Origin: Pelodera strongyloides
Lineage: Eukaryota > Nematoda > Chromadorea > Rhabditida > Rhabditidae
NCBI GenBank assembly: GCA_036852015.1
Contig: JAANDG010000091.1
Location: 124,001 to 188,000 of the forward strand
Direction: 5' to 3'
DNA: 64,000 nt
Of this stretch, positions 10,086-22,256 are shown in pieces. The translations under genes were made by a program, and so were the position numbers. The notes beneath the pieces were generated by a model, which saw nothing but the letters and a program-made list of their open reading frames with translations, did no database searches and was not told the origin of the DNA. Positions within the stretch are counted from its first letter, which is position 1; every line of letters starts with the position of its first letter.

Positions 10086-13000
10086 CAAATTAAATACAAA
10101 GATAGGAAGGAGGACAAGTAACTCTATTGTGCAAAGCTTTGTCCGTGTCCCACTAGTACACACTAATGTCTGTTCTTATTTATACAAAGTTTTTAGGTCA
10201 TATGGACAGTTTGCTTATTGCGGGCAATGCAGGTTAAACAATAGTCTCGACGACCATCGTATACTCCGAGAAGGCCAAATGAAATTGTAGGAGAAGCTGT
10301 CAAGATGGTCAGTTACCACGTTACATTTAGCATGTACCAAAGTGGTCTGTAGCATTTGCTAGCTCATATGCGCAGTTTTCATCAAATTTCTGCCTGCGGC
10401 TTTATGAAGAATCCGTACAGCGAATTTCAAAGCACTGTTCCTACATATTTATGACACATAGTAATATATGCCTTTGGCAACTTACAAATTAGTAGTGTTC
10501 GACACAGGCTTCTGAAGTGGGTTCATGAAATGTTTCGAAATGCAAATGGTTTAAAATGAAAAATGAATGTTACAGATTGGCCGCCAGTGCAACATTTTAT
10601 CAGGTTCCGAGCACTTTGCGAAATATTGTAGATATGGCAGGTGGTAACGCTTAGGTAGGTGCTAGGTGTCGACGCTTTCCATATAGTAAACACTGAAAGG
10701 CAAAAGCAGCATTATTCTAGTTCCAGTTCAGTGTACCAACTGTACCAACTGTTTTTTTTGTTAAACTTTGCTGTTTGCGGTGTTCGTAGGCATCCTCGAA
10801 AGCTTCAAAATTTCCTATTTGTCTATGTGTGCTTTATTTTCAGTGCATATGCTGTGATTTCCCGAAAAAGAAGTGAAGAGGAGAAAATGCTCAAAAATTG
10901 GCTGTTTATATTTTTCGCTTATGCATGCTCTTACCCTGTTCCTTTCAATACCCAATAAAGGTTGTTTGTGTTTGGTTTAGTTGTTGAACAGCATTCAAGG
11001 TAGCACTTCAAATGTAGGTTTTGCGGAGTGAACATAGAGAACGTAGAACAAAGTAGAATTTTTCTCGTGACCGAGCCCTTTAAAGAGATTGATTCACCTG
11101 AAATAGTGTCTGTTTTTTTACGTGTCTTTAGTTTCTCTAAGGGATAATAAAAATTTGGAATACAAAAAGTAGTGTTCTATTTTCTATTTCAATATTCACG
11201 AAGATATTGGGTGATAAAGTGGTGGATTGTTCGGTCTGGAATGCAAAAAAAAGGTAATTGTTATACCTTGGTTATATTGGACAATTTTTGTTGTCCCTTG
11301 TAGAAAATAAAGAAACATAAAAAATACACTTTTTCAGGTGAACTGATCCCTTTAAAGGATAATTGGAAACCCCAGTAATCCAAAAGGGCGAGATTATGAA
11401 TTATGACTGTGCGTTTGATGTTTTAAAAAAAAAAGATTTATTTTACTATGTGAGTTCTAGGCGCAAAGAAATGCGGTTTTTACAGTAATATTTCTAAAAT
11501 TCCAGACATTATGTGCATGTAAATTGAGGAAAACTTTTTTCTCGTTGTTCATACCTTTATGAAACATATGTATTTTGCTTCTCGTGCTTATTTAAAGCTT
11601 TATTTCCAACGACGGTTTGCGAACTAACACGAATAATTTGAAGAAAAAGTATGTTGTGTGTTCTTTCTGTGGTTATCGTTCATGAAAAAAATCCAGGCGC
11701 TTTCCAATTTTATTAACAACAGTTATGGTAAAGTGCTTTATTTTTGTCCCTTTTCTTAGTAAGAGGAGCATTTACTCGTAAAATGTTTACACTTATATTT
11801 TCTTGCTCTGAAAGAAGAAAGTTGGGCAAACTTTTTCCTGCTAACGAATTTATTGAACTATCTACTTCAATTTATAATATTCTTATGAGGAGGAACGGGC
11901 TCCTGTGGTAGAAGTGTTCGCCTGAGATGACCGTGAGGAAAAGGAAAGAAACTTGTAATTGGCCGCAAAGTCATAAGAGCCGTGGGGAAAGATTAGGGTA
12001 AGAGGTGAACGGGACTTTTTCCGTGCTCTTTGAATGAAAAAAATTCCCAGAAGATTCCTTATCCCCCCCAGCAATTTTGGTCTCCGGATGTTTAGTAAAT
12101 AAATCGAGCTAAATAATCAGCGCACGTAGAGTACCTACTACAGGTGACGGCTCGACACAATTGTCTTATTATGGCAATTGAACTTATACTCAAGGGTTGT
12201 TTTCAACAGACATGGTCATGGAAAACCAAAAACCCCGATATGCATTGTGCAAACTATGCGTTGCTTGCAACTATGATAATATCTAGAATTATCTAAGAAA
12301 CGTCTAATCGTTATCTAGTAGTATGAACGCTAACAGGAAGTACGCTATTTGGGGTATTAATTTAGATATCAGAAATTAAATAATCATCTCGTTTGGGAGT
12401 GTTGCAACTATGCGTTGCAACTATGATAATACCTCTAAGAAGCGTAATTCGTTTTTGAAGTGTATTTAGAGCATCGTTATTGCTAGTGTCTAGTATGACG
12501 CTGTTTACGCAATAACAGAAGTAACGCTTTATTAGACTGCTAGTGTAAGTATAAATACTCTCGGCTAGAACTAGAGTGTGTGGCAGCAACTGGCAACGGC
12601 TTGCAGCAAGGCCTTCGGGCTGAGCTCTGGTTTAGCTAGCGGCCCATCACGACTCGGTACCGGTTAATGCCCTATAGGTTGGCAGCGTTACCCATAAACT
12701 GCCAAAGGTCTGACAGAACCTTATAGTCTGATCACGGTTTAGTAGAACCATCCAAAACTACTATTCCCCTTCGATCCGTAGTGGTCGTTGGACTTCGAGT
12801 GGACGTCAGTGGTGGTGTTCGCCAGTGTCGCAGCGAGGAAAGATCCCCCGGCATCGAAAGAGGTCTAGCAGCGAGCCTGTGTGCCCCTGGACGCTCCTTG
12901 GATCATGCACTCAAACCCAGTATTACCGTGTCCCTAAATATAAATAGATTTCGTCGTACTGTTTTGTCACCGTACTTCTATGAAGTCCGTTTACCGATAA

Positions 13001-13950
13001 ATGGGGAACCAAAAACCCCGATATATGGCCCCGATCAAGATATGATCGGATTATTCGTGATCGGGTTTTGCGGGACTTGTTCGGCCAACTTTCTGTGTCA
13101 TATTTAGATCGAGTTTCGAAAATAAATCTTTCAATACGCAAAAATGCTTTTCATATCAGATTTGTGAAATTCTGCAGTTGCCTTATAGTAACATGTAAAC
13201 ACAGGCTTCTCTTCTTTATACCTGGACTGAGCCTTTAAGTCAATTTTTTTCTACCTCTTATGACAAACCGAAACAAATTTGTGATATATGCTGTGTTCCA
13301 CGTTTTATTACGAAACTAAAGAGATAAAGTTATAACTTTTATTCAAAACACGAGTATCCATTGAATAAATACGGGTAGGAAAGAAACGAAATGCACAATT
13401 TTGCGAGTATTGAGTATTGATTAACATATGGTAAATCGTAAATCTCAACATTGACTTTTAGAGCGCAGGAGAAAATGTCGAGTAATCAATAAGATAATAT
13501 AAAAAGTTTATGTTGAAAAATTATGAGTCAATTATTGCACATTGAAAACGCCACTGAAACACCGATATACATATTGCATATAAGAAAGATACCCATGATT
13601 ATTTAGCACATTATTTGATAAACAATAAATAATAAGTAATAAATATATTGCACTGTTCCCATTCTGCGTTCTCAGGCGCGCAGCGCGGAAATGCGTAACC
13701 GCGTCCTCGAGAAAGACGTGCTCTTGACATGGCCGGAAGGCGGAGAACCCAGAAAAGGGGGCAGGGCTGGCTTTTTTCTGTGTCTCAAGTTTTTCAATGC
13801 AAATTTGCAATCTTTTCCCGCGGACGCGGCTACGCATTTTCAAAGAGAGAAGCATAGTTCTTATAGCATATTAAATTTTTCAAACATGATACAGTATTTG
13901 GTGGTACTTATAACATTATTAGTGTTTGAATATAAATCTAAATTTGGTCT
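10086..13950. other. Intergenic region with repeats between two genes
   Basis: No protein gene is supported. A MITE-like inverted repeat lies at about 11078-11357. A local duplication pairs 12245-12345 with 12398-12520 (shared TATGCGTTGC..CAACTATGATAATA). The segment 12600-13000 is comparatively GC-rich. A TATAAATA-type box near 12550 and GGTTCCC/AACCAAAAACCCCGAT motifs suggest a degraded mobile element, possibly an LTR fragment. The AACCAAAAACCCCGAT motif recurs at 12228 and 13008 and resembles the satellite at 56.2 kb. AATAAA occurs near 10953. Confidence 0.4.
11078..11357. mobile_element. MITE-like inverted-repeat element
   Basis: The left end CTTTAAAGAGATTGATTCAC and the right end, read on the minus strand as CTTTAAAGGGATCAGTTCAC, are inverted copies, both continuing into CTGAAA. 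The interior of about 225 bp has no open frame. This is the structure of a non-autonomous DNA transposon. Confidence 0.6.
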
Positions 13951-14076
13951 TTAATATAGAGATTTTGGCAGGAACAAGTCGAGTACTGTGTGCAGATATT
14001 CAACACCGAATGGAATCTGAAATGATAACTTTTTTATTTACTTTCATTATAGCATACCGAAAGTTGTTTTTTTTTT

Positions 14077-14112
<36 letters not shown>

Positions 14113-14114
14113 CA

Positions 14115-14160
<46 letters not shown>

Positions 14161-17100
14161 TATTATAAATATAATTTACCTCGTGTTCAATAGAATTATC
14201 CTCCATTGCGAACATGCTATCGTATAGTGATTGGCCAGCCTTGTGAAGAGAAAAGAATGATTGTTGAAGGGATTTCAATCCAACATTTGAATGACATGAA
14301 GCCAAAATCCTATTCACGAAGATATCTCCAGTCGAGGTGAGAGGAGCGTAGATACCCTCGCGACGAACCTGAAAAGTTCAGCACATTAGAGAAGACCACG
14401 GACGTGCCGCCATAGCTCAGTCGGTTAGAGCGTGGGTCTAATAAGCCCAAGGTCGCAGGTTCGACCCCTGCTGGCGGCAAATTTTTTTCCCTTTAGAGCA
14501 AATTTTTACCTTCTCAATTTTCACGATAGTTTCTCTGGTTATGCTCTTTCCGTCAACACCAACGACATCAAAACATTGTCCTTCCTGAACATTTGATAAT
14601 TTTAAGGGAATATGTAGGCACACAAATGTTAGCAAAACACTGCGAAACTGGAGTTTTCACACCAGACATGAATTTAAGTAGGCGACTGAATATGTAAATT
14701 CGAATTTGCATGCCCTGCATATTGAATCTTGCTATTTGCCGATATCCGCATGCAAAGTTGAAATTTGCTCCATCAGCACTGCCGTGTAAGCCAAGGTGTC
14801 AGAACGCGTTTACTATGGAAAAGTTGAACTTTGAAAATCATTTTCTTTTAAATGGGAAACTTTTAACAATTTTTGTTGTTGTTTTCCCTTAATGAGAAAC
14901 ACATATCTATTAATACAGCTTAACTTCAAAAAGGGCTACATATTCCCTTTAAGTGTTCGTTCTCGATTCCACCAAGTATTACACCTAAAGAGTAAACAAA
15001 GTATTCATTAAATACCATGACATCCTTCGCGTGCAGCACTTCGAACTGCTCTGTATGTCCACAGTTTGTAGTGTAGATCAAATGATCGGCTGTCATTTCA
15101 ATTGAACGACCTGATTCCTAAAAGGACAAAATTCATAATGGTCTCTCAACGTGAAAATAGGTTGGCGTACAAGCGGCGCGAAATCGGCGCACAAAACTGC
15201 AAGCCAATCCGATGCGTCGTGTAACTTGCACTGCCAAATGGAATGGATACGTGCGCCGTTTTCACGCCGCCTTTCAATAATTCGGCTAATTAAAAACAAA
15301 GTTGCTGGAAGCCTTCGTTTTCTGAAAGTTAGGTTCTGATACTTTCGTACCAAACTGTATACAAAATCTTAAATGAATATTTCGAATTTCAAACGAACAG
15401 TTTCAAAATTGTAGAAAGTGGCGGTCTGATTGTGAAGTTTGTGTAGGAACATGACAACGGGGGCGAATTGAATCTGAAAAACATCTAAGCTAAGTTTTCT
15501 TTTTTTCTTCGATACCATAGTTTCCGAACATTGAAACTCACGTGTTGGTTCTATTGACTATATTGTATGCATTACTAAAATAAGCGGTAATAGACAATAT
15601 AATACTAACTTTACCAATTTTGGACCCTTGTTAGGTTGGACCCTTGTTAGTAGGAACTGTTGTGAAGCGGTTCGTCTTAGGGTATCAATCAAATATTCAC
15701 AAACTCACCATGTTTTCTTCAATGCTCAAAACCATGTCTCCTTTCTCCAAATCTTTGATTTTACGCGTTCCCGAGGTAGTTTCAACTTCCATTTCCCCAC
15801 TGAAGCATTGCAGGTGCTGAAAAAAAAGAAGATTCTAAGCGTGCATAGATTCTAAGCATGCATAGGTTATGTATCAAAGCTAAATAAAAAATATAAAATA
15901 AAAATCCTACCATTCCTCCACCCGCTGCACACCCTCCTCCCCCACAGCTGGGAGTACACGGGGGAGATGCGCAAGCGGGAACACATGACGAACCAGTCAG
16001 AGATGGACCACACTGTTGTTGGGGATAACCACCACCGCCTAAATTGAGAAATTAAAAACTAAAAAACACTACTTTTTCTTTGGTAATTTATCAGTGTATA
16101 GATTCTGCCTTGGAATCTAGTCTCCAAATTTAGCACCCGTAATATAATTGCTAAAAACATTCTGTCCGAGTATTGGGAAACATACCAGATACGTCGGCCG
16201 GCGGTACTTGGTATGTCTGAATTCCATTCTGAGCCACTGGTGGTTCTGGAGCGTACTGTTGTTGAACCGGTGCCCCGGGCGTATACTGGGGCGCTTGCTG
16301 AGGCTAAAAGTTCAATTCTTGCAATAATGTACTGATTGACTGATGCTAAGTCATTTAATGCTCTTGGCCATGACATCAATTGCTATAGACAAAGTTTAAA
16401 TTGCTCATTTTTCTCTTATAAACTTAAATTCAGTTTCCTACCTGATAGGCTTGCTGCTGTGGAACTTCTTGGTAATGTTGAGGGGGACCTTGAGGACCAA
16501 TCTAAAATTAATAAAAGTTTATTGGATCAACGAGTCGCCGCGCCGTATAAAAGTGCGCCGCACCAGCGCGAAGTTGTTTTGGTTACCTGCTGATTTGTCA
16601 ACGAGGAAAAGTTCTTGAAGTAGTTGTTAGAAGCTCGCAAAACAAAAGGTACACTAAGGTGTTGGTGTGGTAAGGACACCATCATACTAATAAGAATGAA
16701 CTTATGAATTACCCAGCACCAAATTCTAGATACGAGTACTTTCAGTTTTGTACCAAAACAATTATTGTGAGTAGATCGATGACGCTATGATTATTTTGCA
16801 TTTCATGGTAATGGAGTGCATTCCATTCAAAGAACTCAATGTCATTATTGTCCAATTTCTTCGTGAATCACGGTGCGCGCCGCTCTTCATTGTCACATAT
16901 TTTTGTCGCCGCTCCGCATAAAAGTGCGCCGCACCAGTGCGAAGTTGCTTTTGGTACCTGCTGATTTGTGGATTGATCAATCTGTGACATTTGTGGTTGA
17001 ACAACTTCCGACTGCTCATAGTTTTGTGCGATAGCATTGCTATATTGGGGAGCTTGAGGAGGGACGATAGGAACCTGAAATTCAGAAACAATATTAATTA

Positions 17101-20100
17101 TTTGTTTGTCAACAATGATAAGTTGAACAACAAAAATTGCTAACGAGCCCAAGGAAGACATTGATGGTTCGCGAAAACGCCTCAAAATTCGAGTTAGAAA
17201 AATGTGAGTAAATGATTTTTTTGAGTTCTCGATGATGTCGTTTCAAAGAAGACGCATGCATCTGTAAAATGTGTCTAGCCAGTGTGTTAAACCTTTTTCT
17301 ACCCGCACTTGTGTTTTCTTTCTTTTGATTTTCGAGATTTTTTTGGAATGAAGAGTGGCAATGATAAAGATAAATGACCAACATTGGCAGCATAATTGTC
17401 TGCTCCGAATGCAGCTGGACCGAATTGGGGAAGTCGTCCAGCTTCAGGGAAAAGACCCAGCTGCTGAAATATTAGAATATAAACTTTTGTGATGTTCGTC
17501 GCTTTCATTTTCTTTCGTTGATGTAATGTTACAAATTCTGACGATCGCCATCATTGGCGCATTGTGTTTTAATTCGCATATTAAAAAAATTCATTTAAAG
17601 GAAATAGCATGTCTGATAGTATGATGGAGAATAATCGGTGTACCGATTTTTGAGTTTCGATTTTTTTCTTTTAACGAAGCGTTTTTTTTTCCTAATTTAT
17701 TTACATCAGTCTTCTTTGTTTGTTGAACTTCGACTCTGTTGTCCAATGGGTTCTCGTATGGTGTGAAGCCATAACTGAAACAATAAGTATTTACACAAAA
17801 GACAAACTAGTGGGAACTCAAATTAGTGATCTCTAGGTTCTAACTTCACGCTCGTGTAAGAAACAAGCTAGTGAAACGTACTCCATCCTGTGTTGCTTGG
17901 CAGACAGGCACGACATACGGTAGACGGATACGATATATTGGACACTAAAAGTAGAGGGTTGCGAATTATGTGAAAATTTATATTGCCAATCTTTTTTCTA
18001 TTTTATCTGTCGCTTTCAAAGAAAAAACGAGTTTTATTTTAGACTCTGGGTAATTTTCCAGCCTGGGCTTAGCTTGAAAATTATTTATTCATCAACAAAA
18101 ACTTTTAAATCAGAATTTTAACAAACAAAACATACTTTTTGGACGAAGAACTAGTTTTTCGGATTTCCTTTATAACATCGAAGGCAACGATACGTCCACG
18201 ACGCTAAAGTTATGATTTCTGTGAGGTGAAATACAAGCCAAAGTTAGATTTCACAAAGTTTTCCTGTTTTAATGAGTTTTACCGCTGGAAGGAATATTTC
18301 AGGATCAGGCTATACGCAATTAATTTTTGGTGATGGGAACATAAACCTTTGAAAGATAACGCCTGACTTTCTGTCTTACTTTACTAATCATTAAAATATT
18401 GTCGAATAAAAAACATGGCTCACTTCAACGAGTCCTCCCTCATAACTGTCTCCGTTATTCAACAACAATGTCTGAAGTTCACGGGCATTCCGAAGTCTTT
18501 CATATGCACAGCACAGAGTGCGAAGTCTGAAAATAGACTTATTATCTTGAATCGCTATTTTTGGTTATTGTGTTATCTTTGTTTCAACACGCCTTTTGCT
18601 TCATTGGTATGTCTGTCCATGGCAATGAGACCTACATTAACGTATTGATTCAGTACTCCATTAAAGGGAACGTTAACGCGGATTCCTGGATACTGTATCA
18701 GGCGCTCTCAAAAATCGAGTTAAAAAAAGACCCGCGTCAGAACAGGTCTTAGTGCGTCTTCTGCCTGCATCTATCCTGTCTGTCTGTCGGCTCCCTCATT
18801 TTTTTATATGCTGTCTACCCTGTATGAACTATTCTAGGGTCAAATGTTCGTGGAAAATAAGTAGAGCTAAGCTCACGTCTTCTTCGTTCCATTTTGTGTT
18901 TCAATCAGTCCGGCAGTCCATTCGTTCTCCTGTGTACAAACTGTCTCGGAGAACTCGCCCTCGCATTGCTGCAAGAGTTTGATTAGTATTTCTTAGTTTA
19001 TATACACACCAGACGGCTCACGCCGCCTGAGGCGACTTACAGAGAAATATGGTTGGTTTAGCATGAGCATACTTATATACAAAGCTTCAAACGTATCATA
19101 AGAATTCACTTAATAGGGATATTGAGCAAACCTTATCCGAACATAATTTGCATTTCGTACGCACATCGGTATGCAAATTAGGCTACAGTTACTCTTTTAT
19201 ATAATAAGAAGATATATTTATTATAGCATGAATTAGGGCACCTTATCGTAATTAGTTTAATTTTTGCACAGTAAGCCGAGTAAGCTACTTCGCAACTACA
19301 GGCCTATTTATTAGAAGCACGATAACTAGGATAACCATTCATTTAGTTATTAAATAACAACGAGACGTGCCTCAAATAATATGATGATAACCATGATAAC
19401 TAAGATAACTGATAACTATGCTAACTATAATCACGAACCGCATGTTCTTCATCTGGGTTGTACGGATTGGAACCTTTTCCAATACACGGGGCTGTGTCAC
19501 AGAACATTTCTGAAAGAATGAATTTAGTAATAATTACTTTCAATTGCCAGTGTCAATTAACCTCTATTTTCTACACTCTTTTGTTGCGGTTTATTGTTAT
19601 TATTGTTGCTTTCGAAACTTTCTGTCACCTGCCTACAACCACAACAGGTTCCCTGAGTTTTCAATCTCGTTATAAAAAGCCCGGATTCTTCAAACCAGGA
19701 AAAGGATAACAGTGCTTTCATCTCAGGTAAACTCATTGCTAATTTAGCCTAGTTCGGACAACCAGTTTCTCCCTTGATTTACTACTACGGTAAATTCACA
19801 ACATTAAACTAGTTCCCTATCTTAGACTTGTTCGGGAAAGCAAAGCACATGATGGCTAATTTGGATTCTAAGTGACTTGCATAACTGGTGGTAGACGCGT
19901 AATGTTCTTTAACCCTAACTAGATAATGGTACAGGTACCTTGAAGCAGCTTATTGCCCTAACTGGTCGTACTAGATATTAAGCCAGTTAAAAACGAGTCG
20001 ATGACTAAAATCATAAATACCGCTCTGCGCCATAACAAGTAAACTACACTCTGGTAAGGCACTACCGGTTAAGTCCTGTGTTTTAGCTGAAAATTTTCGG

Positions 20101-20506
20101 GTGCAATTATTTTGCTAATTATTATGCTAACCTATGAAATGGGTGACCCGTTTGGTGACGGTTCACTGGTTTTTCGTTTGCCTGCCCGTTTGGTGACCGA
20201 TTCGTGACCAATTCGTGATCATTTCGACACCAACTGGTCACGAAATGATCATGAAATGATCACGAACCAGTCACCATATGTTTTTTTCGGAAAAACCATT
20301 TGGTGATGGACCAACGACGGTTTTTCTATGGTAACGGCAAATCATTTTCCTGTGAAATAGAATACTCCACCTGGCTGTCCATCTTTATGAATGGCAATCT
20401 TGTATGGAATCGCATCCTTTCCACAGGAACTTCCATGATGAATTACCGTTGATGAAACAACCGATGTGAATGCAAGTAAAACTACAGTTACAGTGCCCCG
20501 CAACAT
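13951..20506 (-). CDS. wrt: Warthog-type hedgehog-related protein with Hint autoprocessing domain
   Basis: Eighteen exons, from ATG at 20506 to TAA at 13951, give 1722 nt (573 aa) with every phase matching. Exon ends: 20506-20371, 19509-19439, 18968-18877, 18526-18424, 18203-18136, 17944-17882, 17774-17705, 17463-17383, 17074-16958, 16501-16442, 16303-16186, 16038-15911, 15816-15709, 15473-15399, 15117-15016, 14584-14510, 14368-14180, 14016-13951. Residues 1-23 are a signal peptide. A Cys-rich Wart-like domain follows (SSCGKDAIPYKIAIHKDGQP, CDTAPC, CEGEFSETVC). Residues about 180-330 are a Gln/Pro-rich linker, and about 330-369 a Cys/Gly-rich segment. The Hint domain starts at QCFSGEMEVET (Cys373) and has the TxxH motif TADHLIY (Thr439, His442). 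Hint domains of this family self-cleave before the Cys; the N-terminal part would then be released outside the cell. The residue before Cys373 is Gln, not the Gly of hedgehog. Two donors are GTTCGT. Which C. elegans wrt is the ortholog I cannot say. Confidence 0.93.
14070..14160. repeat. Poly(T) tract
   Basis: This is an almost uninterrupted run of about 85 T with one CAAAAA break, inside the last warthog intron. Frames across it are artefacts. Confidence 0.9.
14406..14478 (+). tRNA. tRNA-Ile (anticodon AAT)
   Basis: This is a complete 73-nt cloverleaf. The acceptor stem GCCGCCA/TGGCGGC is perfect. The D arm is GCTC..GAGC. The anticodon stem TGGGT/GCCCA encloses loop CTAATAA, giving anticodon AAT. 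The T arm GCAGG-TTCGACC-CCTGC is perfect. It has no intron. It lies within the intron between warthog exons 16 and 17, on the opposite strand. An A-rich/T-run follows (TTTTTTT at 14482-14488), suitable as a Pol III terminator. Confidence 0.95.
14603..14955 (+). mobile_element. TTAA-flanked MITE family, copy 1 (diverged)
   Basis: It begins TTTTAAGGGAATATGTAGGC and ends GGGCTACATATTCCCTTTAA, so the ends are inverted and flanked by TTAA. It matches copies at 30073-30438, 35885-36150 and 50975-51655 through a shared core (CACACCAGACATGAATTTAA, CTGCCGTGTAAGCCA, TTTACTATGGAAAAG). There is no coding capacity. TTAA flanks are typical of piggyBac-type MITEs; the family link is inference. It sits in a warthog intron. 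Confidence 0.75.
15155..15300. repeat. GC-rich inverted-repeat insert in a warthog intron
   Basis: It is bounded by GGTTGGCGTACAAGCGGCGCG on the left and a GCGCC..TTTTCACGCCGCC end on the right. It resembles the fold-back at 45299-45412 (GGCGTGCAAGCGGCGTG ends). Base composition differs sharply from the surrounding intron. Confidence 0.4.
16535..16615 (-). repeat. Partial duplicate of warthog exon 9 end inside intron 9
   Basis: Read on the minus strand this holds ACAAATCAGCAG followed by donor-like GTAACC and a GC-rich block with GGTGCGGCGCACTTTTATAC. It closely copies the end of exon 9 and the start of its intron at about 16905-16975. No acceptor in a workable frame precedes it, so it is probably not used as an exon. 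Confidence 0.5.
20130..20345. repeat. GGTGAC/GTCACC-rich fold-back repeat, copy 1
   Basis: It contains many direct and inverted copies of TGGTGAC, TTCGTGACCA and GTCACGAA. The outer parts are TGGGTGACCCGTTTGGTGA on the left and AACCATTTGGTGATGGA on the right. A relative lies at about 52848-53006, and a short fragment at about 25915-25990. It lies in the first warthog intron, 25 bp from exon 1. Confidence 0.55.
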
Positions 20507-21069
20507 CTCTGAAACTGACGAGATTTAACATTGGGATGATTTCCGAGAACATAAAAAGCATATCAGACAGTAAGCGTACGATATTTGTTTAGAGTCTTAT
20601 TATCACATGAAACGGTTGGATTACATATATGCTTATTTATTAAATCAACAACCAGCGTTGGTAAAGTTATGGTACATAGTAAGAGACATTGGTTTCCTTA
20701 TAAATCCACAATAGAACAATCGAGTGAGCCCATGCATCTAAGATTAATCTTTAGGAAACAATGCATGCCTGCAGCATAGAAGAAGCAAATCGTGATGCGG
20801 CCTAATTCGATTTTACGTAATTTGCCAAATTCGAAAACAGGTTTTCAAATCTCGCTCGTAAAACAAACAAGAACTTCGCACAAAGGGAAATGAGACACTA
20901 AACCGGTCCGCAAAAAGTCGCGCATTGTCCAACTTTTGGTTATCATTAATATGTGATATCACAGTGGGATAAAGCTCATCAAAAATCATCAAAGATTATG
21001 TGAGAAAAGCCTAGGATATGCGAACATTGCGGCTTTGAGCATTGTAGTTTATGGCAGTGTAGCCAAACC

Positions 21070-21262
21070 AATTTTAAAGCGAAATACCGGCCGGTTTTTG
21101 AAACACATCGAGTACACCATCATTCTTATGCAGCTTATGCAAATGAACGTAAATTAGCATAAAAAATCGAGCTAAATTCGAGTAAATTAGCACTAATACG
21201 TAACGTAAGACTTCATTTGCCCACGGTGTGTTTTAAAAACCGACCGGTATTTTTGGTCAAAT
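21070..21262. mobile_element. MITE-like element with TTTTAAAGCGAAATACCGGC end
   Basis: The ends AAATACCGGCCGGTTTTTGA and TTTAAAAACCGACCGGTATTT are inverted copies. A diverged copy lies at about 48617-48800 in an XDH intron (AAATATCGGCCGGTTTTTGA). There is no open frame. Confidence 0.6.
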
Positions 21263-22065
21263 AACGTAGGTCTACTTTCATGCTGATAATTTGCATTTTC
21301 TTGAATTTCGAGCTTAAAACACACGAATGAAATCATTTCTGTATTGCAAAGAACTACACAATTCCCCATTAATTTCCAAAAAAGGCTTTGCTTTTCAGTT
21401 TTCCGGACCGACAGGATCCACTAAAGAAAGGCTCTAATTTCAATCCTGTAATGCAATGCTATTCAGGTGCTGAACTTTTTGGCGGGAAAATATTGGGGAT
21501 TTTTCCGTTTCAAAATGCCTTAACTGGGGGAAATTACTCACTAACAGGGAGTTTACAGTTTGTATTATGATCGAATATGACTTTGACTAGGGTAGACATC
21601 CCCGTATGCTGGGTATTCTCACTCTGCACACCAGATGCATTGATCTTCATAATATTTTGGATACAGCCTACATGTCACGTAGATATTGGTATAGAAGAGG
21701 ACAGAGAGCGAATAATACTGAGCAGAGCACAACAATAAAAAAACGAAAGGTTGTGGCGAGATTTACAAAAAAAAAGAAAGATAAAGAGTGCCGGGTTATA
21801 TCAACGGAATCCGCAGAAACGGTGCACCGGGGTCCGGTTCATTTCTGAAGCCGGACGAACCGGCCTTTAAACTTCCCGGAGGCCAATTTTCTCGGGAAGT
21901 TGTGGCGAGGTTATTCTATATAAAGTGTCCTTAAAGGGAGGGGTCACCTCACGATCGTTGGTTTGTTCTTATTTTTATCCAGCGTGTAAAAATTCAAAGT
22001 CAAATATGGTCCGAATTCAAATAACAAGCTCAAGTGCTCGTTTAGATATGGTCATTCTTGTCCCA

Positions 22066-22256
22066 AGCCCCCAACCTTACCGTATAGGCTAGGTAAGTAG
22101 AGAGAGTAATTTAAACAAGAGAGACTTGACTTGCCCTGGGCCGGCCTGAGGCAATTGCGCCCATGAAATAGATAATTTCCCAAAGGGCAAGTCAAGACTC
22201 TCTTGTTTAAATTGCACTCTCTACTTACCCTAGCCTATACGGTAAGGTTGGGGGCT
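22066..22256. mobile_element. Near-perfect fold-back (MITE)
   Basis: The left arm starts AAGCCCCCAACCTTACCGTA and the right arm ends in its complement, TACGGTAAGGTTGGGGGCTT. The arms are about 72 bp with few differences (internal landmarks GGCTAGGTAAGTAGAGAG and AACAAGAGAGACTTGACTTG) around a spacer of about 45 bp. High arm identity suggests a recent insertion. Confidence 0.8.

Noticed and set aside
12540..13110. Complete LTR retrotransposon
   Set aside because: A TATA-like box and GC-rich stretch are present, but no matching second LTR, primer-binding site or gag-pol frame was found.
14438..14635. 65-codon minus frame ending QGSNLRPWAY
   Set aside because: The C-terminal part is the antisense of the tRNA-Ile gene. 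Only the middle (EGQCFDVVGVDGKSITRET) is real, as warthog exon 16.
21606..21848. 80-codon basic open frame
   Set aside because: Lys/Arg richness comes from A-rich runs; no acceptor, donor or recognisable motif.
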